Positions 39,060 through 46,835 of a stretch of DNA of 64,000 nt are shown piece after piece; within the stretch, counting starts at the first letter, position 1, and each line of letters starts with the position of its first letter. This DNA comes from Pseudomonas sp. B21_DOA (lineage in GTDB: Bacteria > Pseudomonadota > Gammaproteobacteria > Pseudomonadales > Pseudomonadaceae), in contig CP086683.1 of assembly GCA_030544685.1 (NCBI GenBank), positions 3,534,001-3,598,000 of the forward strand. Direction: 5' to 3'. The notes below the pieces were generated by a model. The model worked only from the letters and a program-made list of their open reading frames with translations. It did no database searches and was not told the DNA's origin. A program made the translations under genes and the position numbers.

Positions 39060-39223
39060 ATGAACGATCCGAAATTCCCCAGTGAAGAGCAGGGCGGCTT
39101 CGACCCGATTCCGACCCGCCCTGAACCGAACAGCCCGGCGCATACCACTGCGCATCCGGAAAAACCGTGAAAGAACTGCCGGAGGATGAAGATCCGGAGA
39201 AGTTCGACCGGTCCAGCAACTGA
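39060..39223 (+). CDS. Small acidic hypothetical protein (frameshifted as read)
   Basis: As read it is a 36-residue frame (MNDPKFPSEEQGGFDPIPTR and onward to PEKP). One extra A in the five-A run at 39160-39164 extends it to 54 residues ending KELPEDEDPEKFDRSSN. The acidic tail and the length divisible by three after this correction suggest it is real. The ribosome-binding site is GAGG about seven bases upstream. No family recognised. Confidence 0.5.
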
Positions 39224-39229
39224 CAGACC

Positions 39230-39300
39230 GCCTTCGCGAGCAGGCTTGCTGCCACATTGAAAGGCATTTCCCCTGTGGGAGCGAGCCTGCTCGCGAATGC
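39230..39300. repeat. REP-type inverted repeat (GAGCCTGCTCGC family)
   Basis: Facing arms CTTCGCGAGCAGGCTTGCTG and TGTGGGAGCGAGCCTGCTCG around a short centre. The left arm carries a mismatch (GCTGCCACA in place of GCTCCCACA). Confidence 0.85.
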
Positions 39301-39330
39301 GTCAGTCCATTACATGCACATCCCTCAGGC

Positions 39331-40407
39331 TCACTTCAGCGCCGAATCCAACCCCATCCGCCCCATATGCGTGGCCTTCAACGATCCAAAGTACAACCAC
39401 TGCCCATACTCGCGCACGGTGGTAATCGGCGAGTAATTGCCTTCGCTCGCGTCTTGCAGACTGGCAATCACCTTGCCGTCCAGATCCAGCCCCAGCACGA
39501 ATCCGCGCTTCTCCACAGGCTTGGGCAGAATCGTCAACGCCCTCACGATCATCTTGCGTACGAACGGGTGCTGCGCCGTGCCATCGAGTAACGCGTTGCG
39601 CGGCGCGTACAACGCTACCCAAAAGCGATTGCTGCCATTGAACGAGAGGTTGTCCGGAAGCCCCGGCAAGTTGTCGATGAACACATCATTAGTGCCTGCC
39701 TTCGGCCCGCTCAGCCAGTAGCGGCTGATGCGATAAGCGCCGGTCTCGTTCACCAGCACGTAGGCTTCGTCCGGGCCCAGGGCGACGCCGTTGGCGAACT
39801 GCAGCTTGTCGAGCAGCACGCTGGTCTTGCCGCTCTGAAAATCGTAACGCAGCAGGCGCCCATCGGCGCCGTGTTCGATGATTGCCTCGCCGTCATGGCC
39901 GTAGCCCCAGCGGCTCGAGGCATCGCTGAAATAGGCATAGTGGCCGGACTTGTCGACCGCTACATCATCAGTGAAGCCAAATGGCACACCGTTGGCCTCG
40001 GTGGTCAAGGGAATCACGCGGCCCTGCGCATCCAGCGACAACAAGCCTTTGACCGCGTCGGCAATCACCAGCATGCCGTTCGGATGACGGGCCAGGCCCA
40101 ACGGGCGGCCGCCGGTGTCGGCGAGTACCTTGCGCTGCGTGCCGTCGAGGCTGCTGCGGATGAGCCGGCCGTCATGCAATCCGGTGATGAGGAATTCGTC
40201 TTCCAGCAGCAGCGCCTCAGGCCCTTCGATGTCGCTCGGCCCGACCTTTGCCACGGCTTTCAGGCGCTGGTTGTCCGCGTAGATGCCGTCTTTCAATGAC
40301 GGCGCCGGTGGCGGTGTCCAGGCCACCGGTTCGACCTTGGTCGGCAGCAACAACAAGAAGGCGATGACCAGAGCGATCAGCAGGCACAGCACATAACGTA
40401 ATTTCAC
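39331..40407 (-). CDS. SMP-30/strictosidine-synthase-like beta-propeller protein
   Basis: A 358-residue protein. Residues 4-24 form an N-terminal membrane anchor (CLLIALVIAFLLLLPTKVEP). The rest is a six-bladed propeller: KVGPSDIEGPEALLLEDEFL, GRPLGLARHPNGMLVIADAV and FANGVALGPDEAYVLVNETG match the SMP-30/strictosidine synthase superfamily, often lactonases or esterases. It overlaps the SRPBCC gene upstream by four bases, so it belongs to that operon. The substrate is unknown. Confidence 0.88.
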   Translation of the reverse strand: MKLRYVLCLLIALVIAFLLLLPTKVEPVAWTPPPAPSLKDGIYADNQRLKAVAKVGPSDIEGPEALLLEDEFLITGLHDGRLIRSSLDGTQRKVLADTGGRPLGLARHPNGMLVIADAVKGLLSLDAQGRVIPLTTEANGVPFGFTDDVAVDKSGHYAYFSDASSRWGYGHDGEAIIEHGADGRLLRYDFQSGKTSVLLDKLQFANGVALGPDEAYVLVNETGAYRISRYWLSGPKAGTNDVFIDNLPGLPDNLSFNGSNRFWVALYAPRNALLDGTAQHPFVRKMIVRALTILPKPVEKRGFVLGLDLDGKVIASLQDASEGNYSPITTVREYGQWLYFGSLKATHMGRMGLDSALK

Positions 40408-40888
40408 GCGCTGGCCCTCGCCGCGCCGATGTACTGCGCGGTCGTGTCGCGCAGGGCAAGCATGGACGCGGCAGACTCGCGTTCAATGCGACGCTTGAGC
40501 AACAGGCGATTGGCGAAACGCATGAGCAAACCGTCAAAGCGATATTCCAGTGTGCGCACGAAACGCGTGCCGCCAGCCTCCGCCGAACACTCGTAAGTCA
40601 GCTGTAGCGACAGGCCCTGATCACTTTGCGCCCGTGCGCACCAACGCCGACCCGGCAGATATTCAGTGACCTCCCAACGCAAATGGCCGGCCCGTCCCCG
40701 GCATGGATGTCCTCTTCGAACCGCGCGCCGGCATGCAGCGGTCCTTGCGGACCGTCAATCTTCAATGAGGAGGGATGCCAGTCCGGCCAGTGACTGACGT
40801 TGGCGGCATAGGCCAGCACAGCGACCGGCTCGCCGGCGATATCGATCTGGTGCTGCATGCGCGTCATGGGCATTTGCGAATCACTCAA
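40404..40888 (-). CDS. SRPBCC-family lipid/polyketide-binding-like protein (frameshifted as read)
   Basis: About 161 residues in a START/SRPBCC fold. The first part (MQHQIDIAGEPVAVLAYAAN, HWPDWHPSSLKIDG) is typical, the second (LRWEVTEYLPGRRWCARAQS, then FVRTLEYRFDGLLMRFANRL) is in another frame. The break lies in 40683-40699; one extra C in a C run restores HAGGRAGHLRWEV. The four-base overlaps with both neighbours link it to the propeller and desaturase genes. It may bind the same hydrophobic substrate. Confidence 0.78.
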
Positions 40889-41546
40889 AGGGCGGGTTCC
40901 GGCTCGCGGTACAGCGTGCCGAACAGGTAGTCCATCAAGGGCAGAACGATGTTGAAATTGCGCTCCTGCATGCGCTCGCGGCGGTGATGCAGTTCATGCA
41001 GACGACGCATCTGGCGGATCCACGGCAACCGGGTCAACGGATTTTTCGGCGGCAAATGTTCGCAGGCATGGAACACTTCGTAGAGCAGATAGCCAAGCAC
41101 CATGCACCCGGCGAACAGCCCGGCGACATTGGCGTTGACCTGCGCGAGCAGCCACCACAGGGGCAGGGTGATCACCAGGGTATGAATGACGATGAGCCAG
41201 GCTGGAAACAGAATCACCCGCCAGTCCCGCGCGCTGTCGTAGGTCATGTGACCGGGGGTGAAAAAGCTGTGATGGTCGCCGGCATGCCGCGCGTAGAACA
41301 TCTTTGCGAAGGTTTTTTGTGATGGCCCAAATGGCGATGGACCATGTACACGCCGAAGTTGAACAACAGCAGGGTCAACGGCACGGTCAGCCATTCCAGC
41401 CAACTCACTGAATGCACCGTGCGCCAGAAAGCAGCCACCGCCAGAAGCCCGAACAGCAAGACAAACGTGCCGTGCAGCCACGGGTTGTACAAAGGATGAA
41501 TGGCCGCACGGTAGCGGCTACGGAATGCCTCGGTGGTCTGCCTCAA
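40885..41546 (-). CDS. Sterol desaturase/fatty acid hydroxylase family protein (frameshifted as read)
   Basis: A 220-residue integral membrane di-iron enzyme. The histidine clusters VHRHLGHHKK, ARHAGDHHSFF, HACEHLPP and LHELHHRRERM are the diagnostic motifs (HxxHH and similar), and several hydrophobic helices are present. The frame breaks in the six-T run at 41313-41318; one extra T restores the motif joint HHKKTFAKMFYARHAGDHH. It is first in a three-gene operon with SRPBCC and propeller proteins, a plausible lipid or isoprenoid modification pathway. The substrate is unknown. Confidence 0.85.
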
Positions 41547-41659
41547 TGCGTTTCACCTGTAGGTATTGTTGTTATACCCGGCAGATTAGCCGATCCGCTG
41601 ACTTGTGCAGAGCGAACCTTGAGGTCACAAATGCCATGCTCAGGACTGCAAGCGCGGGA

Positions 41660-42523
41660 TCAGCTCAACGGGTTCCAGCGTTGCGACCAGTCGTCATCGG
41701 TGCGGATCACTTCGCGCAACAGGTCGAAGGCCTGTTGCAGCACTGCCGAGTCGCGATCACGCGAATACACCAGATAGGTCGGATAACCGAATTCCGGCGC
41801 TTTGGTGACGGCTTCCAGCGCGCCGGTTTCCAGATAAGTGCGCACGACCCGGGTGCGGAAATAGCCGCTGCCGCCGTGTTCGAGGATGTATTGCAGGGCC
41901 AGCGGGCCAAGGTTGAAGCTCAGCGCGGCTTTGGCTTTTTCCGGTAGGGCGGCGTCGTGCTGGCGGCGGAAGTCCGGTCCCCAGTCGATGTAGACGTATG
42001 GTTCGGGACGCTCGGGCGCGCGCACCAGAATCAGTTTTTCTTCCAGCACTTGTTCGACCTGCAGACCCGGCCAGTATTCCGGCTGATAGACCAGCGCGGC
42101 ATCTAGCACACCAAGTTCGAGCTGACGCAGCAGATTCTCGCCATCGCGGATTTCCATGCGCAGCGCGTGGCCGGGGATTTTCTCGCGCAGTTCCGCTGCC
42201 CAACTGAGCATCAGCGGGTTGCACAGGCTGACCTCGCCACCGATGTGCAGCACGTTGTGATACCCCTCGGGCAGCGGCAAGTCGCGGCGGGCGGCTTCCC
42301 AGGTCTGCACCAATTGATTGGCATAAATCACGAACGCTTCGCCATTGGCCGTCAACTTCGCCCCGGCACGATTGCGCACGAACAGCGTGCTGCCCAACTG
42401 GCTCTCGAGCTTCTGCACCCGCGCGGTGATCGCGGTTTGCGTGACGAACAGCTTCTGCGCAGCGGCGGCGAGACTGCCGTGACGGACGATTTCGAGGAAG
42501 GTGCGGGCGAGGTCGATGTCCAT
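41660..42523 (-). CDS. LysR-family transcriptional regulator
   Basis: A 287-residue LysR regulator. The winged helix is at the N-terminus (LARTFLEIVRHGSLAAAAQK, TQTAITARVQKLESQLGSTL), followed by the two-lobed effector domain (LPEGYHNVLHIGGEVSLC and onward). The ATG at 42523 is the usual family start (MDIDLAR); an in-frame ATG at 42556 adds eleven residues. It transcribes away from the RES-Xre genes. The effector is unknown, and the desaturase operon that follows on the same strand is a candidate target. Confidence 0.9.
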   Translation of the reverse strand: MDIDLARTFLEIVRHGSLAAAAQKLFVTQTAITARVQKLESQLGSTLFVRNRAGAKLTANGEAFVIYANQLVQTWEAARRDLPLPEGYHNVLHIGGEVSLCNPLMLSWAAELREKIPGHALRMEIRDGENLLRQLELGVLDAALVYQPEYWPGLQVEQVLEEKLILVRAPERPEPYVYIDWGPDFRRQHDAALPEKAKAALSFNLGPLALQYILEHGGSGYFRTRVVRTYLETGALEAVTKAPEFGYPTYLVYSRDRDSAVLQQAFDLLREVIRTDDDWSQRWNPLS

Positions 42524-42830
42524 GGGGCGGGGCCGGTTTCTGGAGGTGGGGCGCATTGTAAGTCAAAAGCCCCTCATCCCACCTTGAAAGCAACAACGGA
42601 TTGAACCGCTGAAAATTGCGTTTGAGTCCTACGGAAACAGGAGCGGTTTGATCAGATTTGGGGATGTTTCTAACGACTTTTTCAGGTTGGTCGTCGGACG
42701 CCGGGTCTATAGCATCAGTCCTGACATTGAAGTCATCGAGCGCACAGATCGCTCTGGACCCGGACAAAGGATGGACTATGCGAATCCCACTGATTGAAAG
42801 CCATACGCCTGCTTACTCGTCTCGCCATTA
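42524..42830. other. Gap between the LysR gene and the RES-Xre pair
   Basis: No supported gene. An in-frame extension of the antitoxin begins at 42658 and another ATG is at 42778, but the palindrome at 42831-42851 lies inside that extension, so I regard this as promoter region for the divergent genes. Confidence 0.4.
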
Positions 42831-42851
42831 CTGGCGCGACGATCGCGCCAG
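42831..42851. promoter_or_regulatory. Palindromic operator candidate of the RES-Xre genes
   Basis: An exact dyad with 9-bp arms and a three-base spacer, CTGGCGCGA-CGA-TCGCGCCAG, 22 bases before the probable antitoxin start. Xre-type antitoxins of this family autorepress by binding such dyads. Confidence 0.65.
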
Positions 42852-42873
42852 GTGTCCCTCGGAGGACGTTGCC

Positions 42874-43350
42874 ATGCCGAGCGCCAAAGTGCCCCGGCTC
42901 ACGGGCTTGAAGAAGCTCGAGGGCAAACCTCTGGAGTTGCTGTTGCGTGGGCAGGATACCGGCGACGATCCGATGCTCATCCTGCGCTGCACAATCGAAG
43001 GATTTGAGCTGCTTGATGTGGTGAACATGATCGCAACCTCCGAGCTGTACCAACAGGGAGAGATGGTCAAACGTATCACCGGCAAATCTGTGAGAACCGT
43101 GCGACGTCTGCTCAAGGAAGGCGCGTCGGTGCGCCTGGACACGCCGCAGAGCGTCATCGCCTACCAATATGCCGCTGCGCTGGAACTGGCCATCGAAGTA
43201 TTCGGGCGTCAGGCCAAGGCCGAATCATGGCTGGAGCAACGCGCTACTTACTTCTACGGTTATGTGCCGCTCGATCTGGTTGGACATGCGCTGGGCTTCA
43301 GGATGGTGGAGGAGTATCTGAACCAGATCAAATACGGGGTTTATCAATGA
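42874..43350 (+). CDS. Xre/MbcA/ParS-type antitoxin of a RES-Xre pair
   Basis: About 158 residues (DUF2384-type antitoxin). The helical part is LVMIATSELYQQG-like, then KRITGKSVRTVRRLLKEGAS with a helix-turn-helix, followed by the toxin-binding C-terminus (AAALELAIEVFGRQAKAESW, ATYFYGYVPLDLVGHAL). The ATG at 42874 is preceded by GGAGGA at ideal spacing and lies just after a palindromic operator, so I prefer it to the earlier ATG at 42778. Its stop overlaps the toxin start (ATGA), typical of coupled toxin-antitoxin genes. Confidence 0.85.
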   Translation: MPSAKVPRLTGLKKLEGKPLELLLRGQDTGDDPMLILRCTIEGFELLDVVNMIATSELYQQGEMVKRITGKSVRTVRRLLKEGASVRLDTPQSVIAYQYAAALELAIEVFGRQAKAESWLEQRATYFYGYVPLDLVGHALGFRMVEEYLNQIKYGVYQ

Positions 43351-43841
43351 ACCCCTTGCCCTGGGATGATCGCTGGTACGCCTGGCGGCTGGATCGCGAG
43401 GTGTACAGCGAGACCTGGGACAGCGGCCTGGGGTCAAAACGGGACGGTGGCCGCTGGAACACGCCCGGCCGCAGAGTCGTTTATGCGTCGGTCGACCCCT
43501 CCACGGCGATCCTGGAAGTGGCCGCCCATGGCAGTTTTGATGCGCTTGATCAGGAGCCCTATGTGTTGACCTGTTTTGAGATCACCCACGACGCCAGCGT
43601 CAGAATCGTGCAGCCGGAAGATGTGCCCAATCCGCATTGGCTCACCCCGATCAAAACCTCGCCCAACCAGCGAAAGTTTGCCGATGCGCTGTTGGCCGAA
43701 CACCCGTTTATTCTGGTTCCATCCGTGGCAACACGGCACTCGTGGAATTTGCTGGTGAGCTGCGATCTGGCGGAGGGTCAGTTCAGAATGGTTTCGCAAG
43801 AGCGGTTTGGGCTGGATACGCGGTTGTTGCAGGAAGGTTGA
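43347..43841 (+). CDS. RES-domain toxin (NAD+-degrading)
   Basis: A 164-residue RES domain. The R-E-S marks appear in GGRWNTPGRRVVYASVDPST, ILEVAAHGSF and, near the end, PSVATRHSWNLLV. Family members degrade NAD+ and stop growth when the antitoxin is lost. It follows the antitoxin with an ATGA overlap, in the order antitoxin-toxin seen in RES-Xre modules. No frameshift is seen, so the pair should be functional. Confidence 0.9.
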   Translation: MNPLPWDDRWYAWRLDREVYSETWDSGLGSKRDGGRWNTPGRRVVYASVDPSTAILEVAAHGSFDALDQEPYVLTCFEITHDASVRIVQPEDVPNPHWLTPIKTSPNQRKFADALLAEHPFILVPSVATRHSWNLLVSCDLAEGQFRMVSQERFGLDTRLLQEG

Positions 43842-43900
43842 TCGTACCTCCGCGAGCGGAGCGCGAAGCCGAGCCCTGCGCTGATCTCCTGCATGAACGA

Positions 43901-43927
43901 CAAATCCCGTCACAAGGACGGGATTTG
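43901..43927. terminator. Hairpin terminator between the RES toxin and SCP2 genes
   Basis: An 11-bp perfect stem, CAAATCCCGTC / GACGGGATTTG, with a five-base loop. The T-tract is short on both strands, so it may act bidirectionally but weakly. Confidence 0.6.
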
Positions 43928-43945
43928 TTTGAACCAGGCTGCTTC

Positions 43946-44263
43946 TTACGAAGGGAACAGCTCGGACAGTTTCATCGACAGCATCATGTCGCCTTCAACG
44001 CGCAGCTTGCCGCCCATGAAGGCTTGCATGCCGTCGGTTTCGCCGCTGACGATGTCTTTCAGAGTCTGGCTGTCCAGCACCAGCGTGCAGTTGGCGTCCG
44101 GGTTTTCGCCTTCCTGGATGTCGCAAGTGCCGTCTTTGACGATCAGGGCGTATTGCTTGTCTTCGTCGGTGATGTTGAAACCGAAGACCAGGTCCAGACC
44201 GGCAGCGGCGGCTGGGTTGAACTTGGCTTGCATTGCTTTTACGGCATCAGCTACGGAGGTCAT
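43946..44263 (-). CDS. SCP2 sterol-binding-domain protein
   Basis: A 105-residue single SCP2 domain: AKFNPAAAAGLDLVFGFNIT, ANCTLVLDSQTLKDIVSG and QAFMGGKLRVEGDMMLSMKL are the family marks. It probably binds lipids or acyl-CoA in the cytoplasm. It is a single gene between converging terminator and the phosphatase gene. Confidence 0.92.
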   Translation of the reverse strand: MTSVADAVKAMQAKFNPAAAAGLDLVFGFNITDEDKQYALIVKDGTCDIQEGENPDANCTLVLDSQTLKDIVSGETDGMQAFMGGKLRVEGDMMLSMKLSELFPS

Positions 44264-44326
44264 GGTTCGATCCTTTCTTGGTCATGGGAGCTGGGTGGTT
44301 ACAGCCAGGGTCACAGTAAGCCGGAC

Positions 44327-45037
44327 TCAGCGAAAAGTGATGAGTTCCGGGGCCTTCAGCAGTTGCAGGTGTGCGTGACTGTTGAAGGAAGCCAGAGCCA
44401 CCTCGCGACCACGAAACTTAAGTTGGTTGAGCGAGGTGTTGACGATTTGCCAGTTCAGTTCAAACGCCTGTCTGGCAGGCATCTGCGTAATCAGGTGGAG
44501 CAGGGCAGTGATGGTGCCGCCGGAAGTGAACACGGCGATTTTCTGGTTCTTTTGCGCCAGATCGAGGATGCGCTGCAGCCCGGCCTGAACCCGCTCGACG
44601 AAACCCAGCCAGCTTTCCAGTCCCGGTGTGTCGTAGGTGCCAGCAAGCCAGCGCTCGACGATGAGGGCGAAGATGCGCTGGAATTCGCCACGGTTCTGTG
44701 CGGCGTTGCGCAGGATGTCGAGGGCTTCCGGCTCCTCCGGCAGCATGGCGGGGAGCAGGGCGCGGATCACCGCATCGGCGTCGAATTCGTTGAAGGCGGA
44801 ATCGGTTTCCAGAACGGGTACCGGCAGGCCTCTGGCGCTGAATTGCTCAAGTGCGCTGGTGGCCGTGTGCTGTTGACGACGCAGGTCACCGGCAAGGCAA
44901 CGATCAAAGCTGATGCCCAGATCGGCGAGGTGCTGGCCGAGGATTTCTGCCTGACGCACGCCGGTCGGTGACAGCACGTCGTAATCGTCTGCACCAAAGG
45001 AGGCCTGGCCATGTCGTATCAAGTAGATGCTGCCCAC
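44327..45037 (-). CDS. Histidine phosphatase family protein
   Basis: A 236-residue phosphoglycerate-mutase-like phosphatase. The catalytic motif LIRHGQA is at residues 6-12 (His8), the arginine in GDLRRQQHTA, and the second histidine is replaced: the segment FTSGGTITALLH has SGG where family members have SHG or THG. So activity may be reduced or different. No nearby gene indicates the substrate. Confidence 0.85.
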   Translation of the reverse strand: MGSIYLIRHGQASFGADDYDVLSPTGVRQAEILGQHLADLGISFDRCLAGDLRRQQHTATSALEQFSARGLPVPVLETDSAFNEFDADAVIRALLPAMLPEEPEALDILRNAAQNRGEFQRIFALIVERWLAGTYDTPGLESWLGFVERVQAGLQRILDLAQKNQKIAVFTSGGTITALLHLITQMPARQAFELNWQIVNTSLNQLKFRGREVALASFNSHAHLQLLKAPELITFR

Positions 45038-45241
45038 GTCCGCGTCGTCCCGGTACGTTGAAGGTCAGGCGAGGTTATGAGGATGGCGTAAGGCTGTCAA
45101 TGAAAAAACATACGCTTGTTTGAAATGCCCGTTACAGGCGTGTTGCCAGAGGTTTCACGGCTGGCCGATGAGCCGGCGCATGGGTATGCTGGAACCATTC
45201 CGCGTGTATTACATGTTCACGCATTGCTTTGAGGAGTCTCT

Positions 45242-46273
45242 GTGGATTTTTTCACCGAATACGCCAGCTTCCTGGCCAAGACCGTCACGCTGGTGATCGC
45301 CATTCTGGTGGTGCTTGCCAGTTTTGCTGCATTGCGCAGCAAGGGCCGGCGCAAATCGGCGGGCCAGTTGCAGGTCAGCAAGCTCAATGATTTCTACAAG
45401 GGCCTGCGTGAACGCCTGGAGCAGACGCTGCTCGACAAGGACCAGCTCAAGGCTTTACGCAAGGGCGAAGCGAAAACCGATAAAAGTGCGAAGAAGCAGA
45501 AGAACAAGCCTGAGACCAAGTCCCGGGTATTCGTGCTCGACTTCGATGGCGATATCAAGGCTTCCGCCACCGAGAGCCTGCGCCACGAGATCACCGCGCT
45601 GCTGACCCTGGCCACGCCGAAAGACGAAGTGGTTCTGCGTCTGGAAAGTGGCGGCGGCATGGTGCACAGCTACGGTCTGGCGTCATCACAATTGGCGCGC
45701 ATTCGCGACGCCGGGGTGCCACTGACCGTGTGCATCGACAAGGTTGCTGCCAGCGGCGGCTACATGATGGCGTGCATCGGTGACAAGATCATCAGCGCAC
45801 CGTTCGCCATTCTCGGTTCGATTGGCGTAGTCGCGCAGCTACCTAACGTCAATCGTCTGTTGAAAAAGCACGATATAGACTTCGAAGTGCTGACCGCCGG
45901 TGAATACAAACGCACTCTGACCGTGTTTGGCGAAAACACCGAAAAGGGCCGCGAAAAGTTTCAGGAAGACCTCGACATCACCCATCGCTTGTTCAAAAAC
46001 TTCGTCGCCCGTTATCGCCCGCAACTGGCGATCGATGAGGTGGCCACCGGTGAGGTGTGGCTCGGTATCGCTGCGCTGGAAAACCAACTGGTGGACGAAC
46101 TGAAGACCAGCGATGAATACCTGGCGCAAAAGGCCAAACTGGCCGAGGTCTACCATCTGCACTACGCCGAGCGCAAAAGCCTGCAGGAACGCATCGGCAT
46201 GGCCGCCAGCGGCTCGGTTGACCGCGTGCTGCTGAGCTGGTGGAGTCGCCTGACCCAACAACGCTTCTGGTAA
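45242..46273 (+). CDS. sohB: SohB-type inner-membrane S49 peptidase
   Basis: A 343-residue signal peptide peptidase-like protease. A membrane helix is at residues 10-31 and the protease domain follows. Catalytic Ser171 lies in VAASGGYMMACIGDKI and Lys223 in TAGEYKRTL, a 52-residue gap as in the S49 family. Translation probably starts at GTG 45242 after GAGGAG. A strong terminator follows. The length matches Escherichia coli SohB (349). Confidence 0.93.
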   Translation: MDFFTEYASFLAKTVTLVIAILVVLASFAALRSKGRRKSAGQLQVSKLNDFYKGLRERLEQTLLDKDQLKALRKGEAKTDKSAKKQKNKPETKSRVFVLDFDGDIKASATESLRHEITALLTLATPKDEVVLRLESGGGMVHSYGLASSQLARIRDAGVPLTVCIDKVAASGGYMMACIGDKIISAPFAILGSIGVVAQLPNVNRLLKKHDIDFEVLTAGEYKRTLTVFGENTEKGREKFQEDLDITHRLFKNFVARYRPQLAIDEVATGEVWLGIAALENQLVDELKTSDEYLAQKAKLAEVYHLHYAERKSLQERIGMAASGSVDRVLLSWWSRLTQQRFW

Positions 46274-46285
46274 ACAACAGGCATA

Positions 46286-46315
46286 AAAAAACGCCGGTCA
46301 ATGACCGGCGTTTTT
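46286..46315. terminator. Bidirectional rho-independent terminator
   Basis: The stem AAAAACGCCGGTCA / TGACCGGCGTTTTT has a two-base loop and A and T tracts on both sides, ending sohB and the converging DUF934/cysI operon. Confidence 0.92.
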
Positions 46316-46340
46316 CTGTCCGCACCCAAAGCCCTGAGGC

Positions 46341-46835
46341 TTAACGCCGACGGAACAACGGCAGCGGTTCGTCACTGGCAGCCTGGTAGGTCACCGAGAA
46401 GTCCTTGAGACCTTCCAGCGCTTCGTACGGGTCTTTATCCGCGCGAATGGCGAAGGCGTCGAAACCGCAACGATGCATGTAGAACAGTTGGTCCCGTAGA
46501 ACATCGCCAATTGCGCGCAGTTCGCCTTTGAAGCCATAACGGTCACGCAGCAGACGGGCGTTGGAGTAACTGCGGCCATCGGTGAACGCCGGGAAGTTAA
46601 GCGCGATCACTTGAAACTCACTGACGTCTTCACCGATTTCTTCGGCTTCTTCGTCGGCATCCAGCCACACGCCCAGACCGCCATCGCGGGCCTTGAGCAT
46701 GCGGCTGTGCTCGCGCCACAACTGCAGAGGAACGATCAGATCGTCGCAGTTGCTGATCTCGTCGATGTTGAAATCCTTCGGCAGCAAGTGCCAGGTCTCG
46801 TCGACGACTTCGTTGTTCTTAATGATTCGCTGCAT
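46341..46835 (-). CDS. DUF934 protein linked to sulfite reduction
   Basis: A 164-residue DUF934 protein (MQRIIKNNEVVDETWHLLPK, IALNFPAFTDGRSYSNARLL, YMHRCGFDAFAIRADKDPYE). The family is nearly always encoded directly after a CysI-type sulfite reductase and is annotated as a probable sulfite-reduction factor. It starts inside the end of cysI (ATG at 46835, 17-base overlap), so translation is coupled. An in-frame extension to 46922 overlaps cysI and is rejected. Confidence 0.9.
   Translation of the reverse strand: MQRIIKNNEVVDETWHLLPKDFNIDEISNCDDLIVPLQLWREHSRMLKARDGGLGVWLDADEEAEEIGEDVSEFQVIALNFPAFTDGRSYSNARLLRDRYGFKGELRAIGDVLRDQLFYMHRCGFDAFAIRADKDPYEALEGLKDFSVTYQAASDEPLPLFRRR

Noticed and set aside
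43637..44971. A 444-residue plus-strand frame across the RES toxin, SCP2 and phosphatase genes
   Set aside because: It covers three real genes in other frames or on the other strand plus a terminator hairpin.
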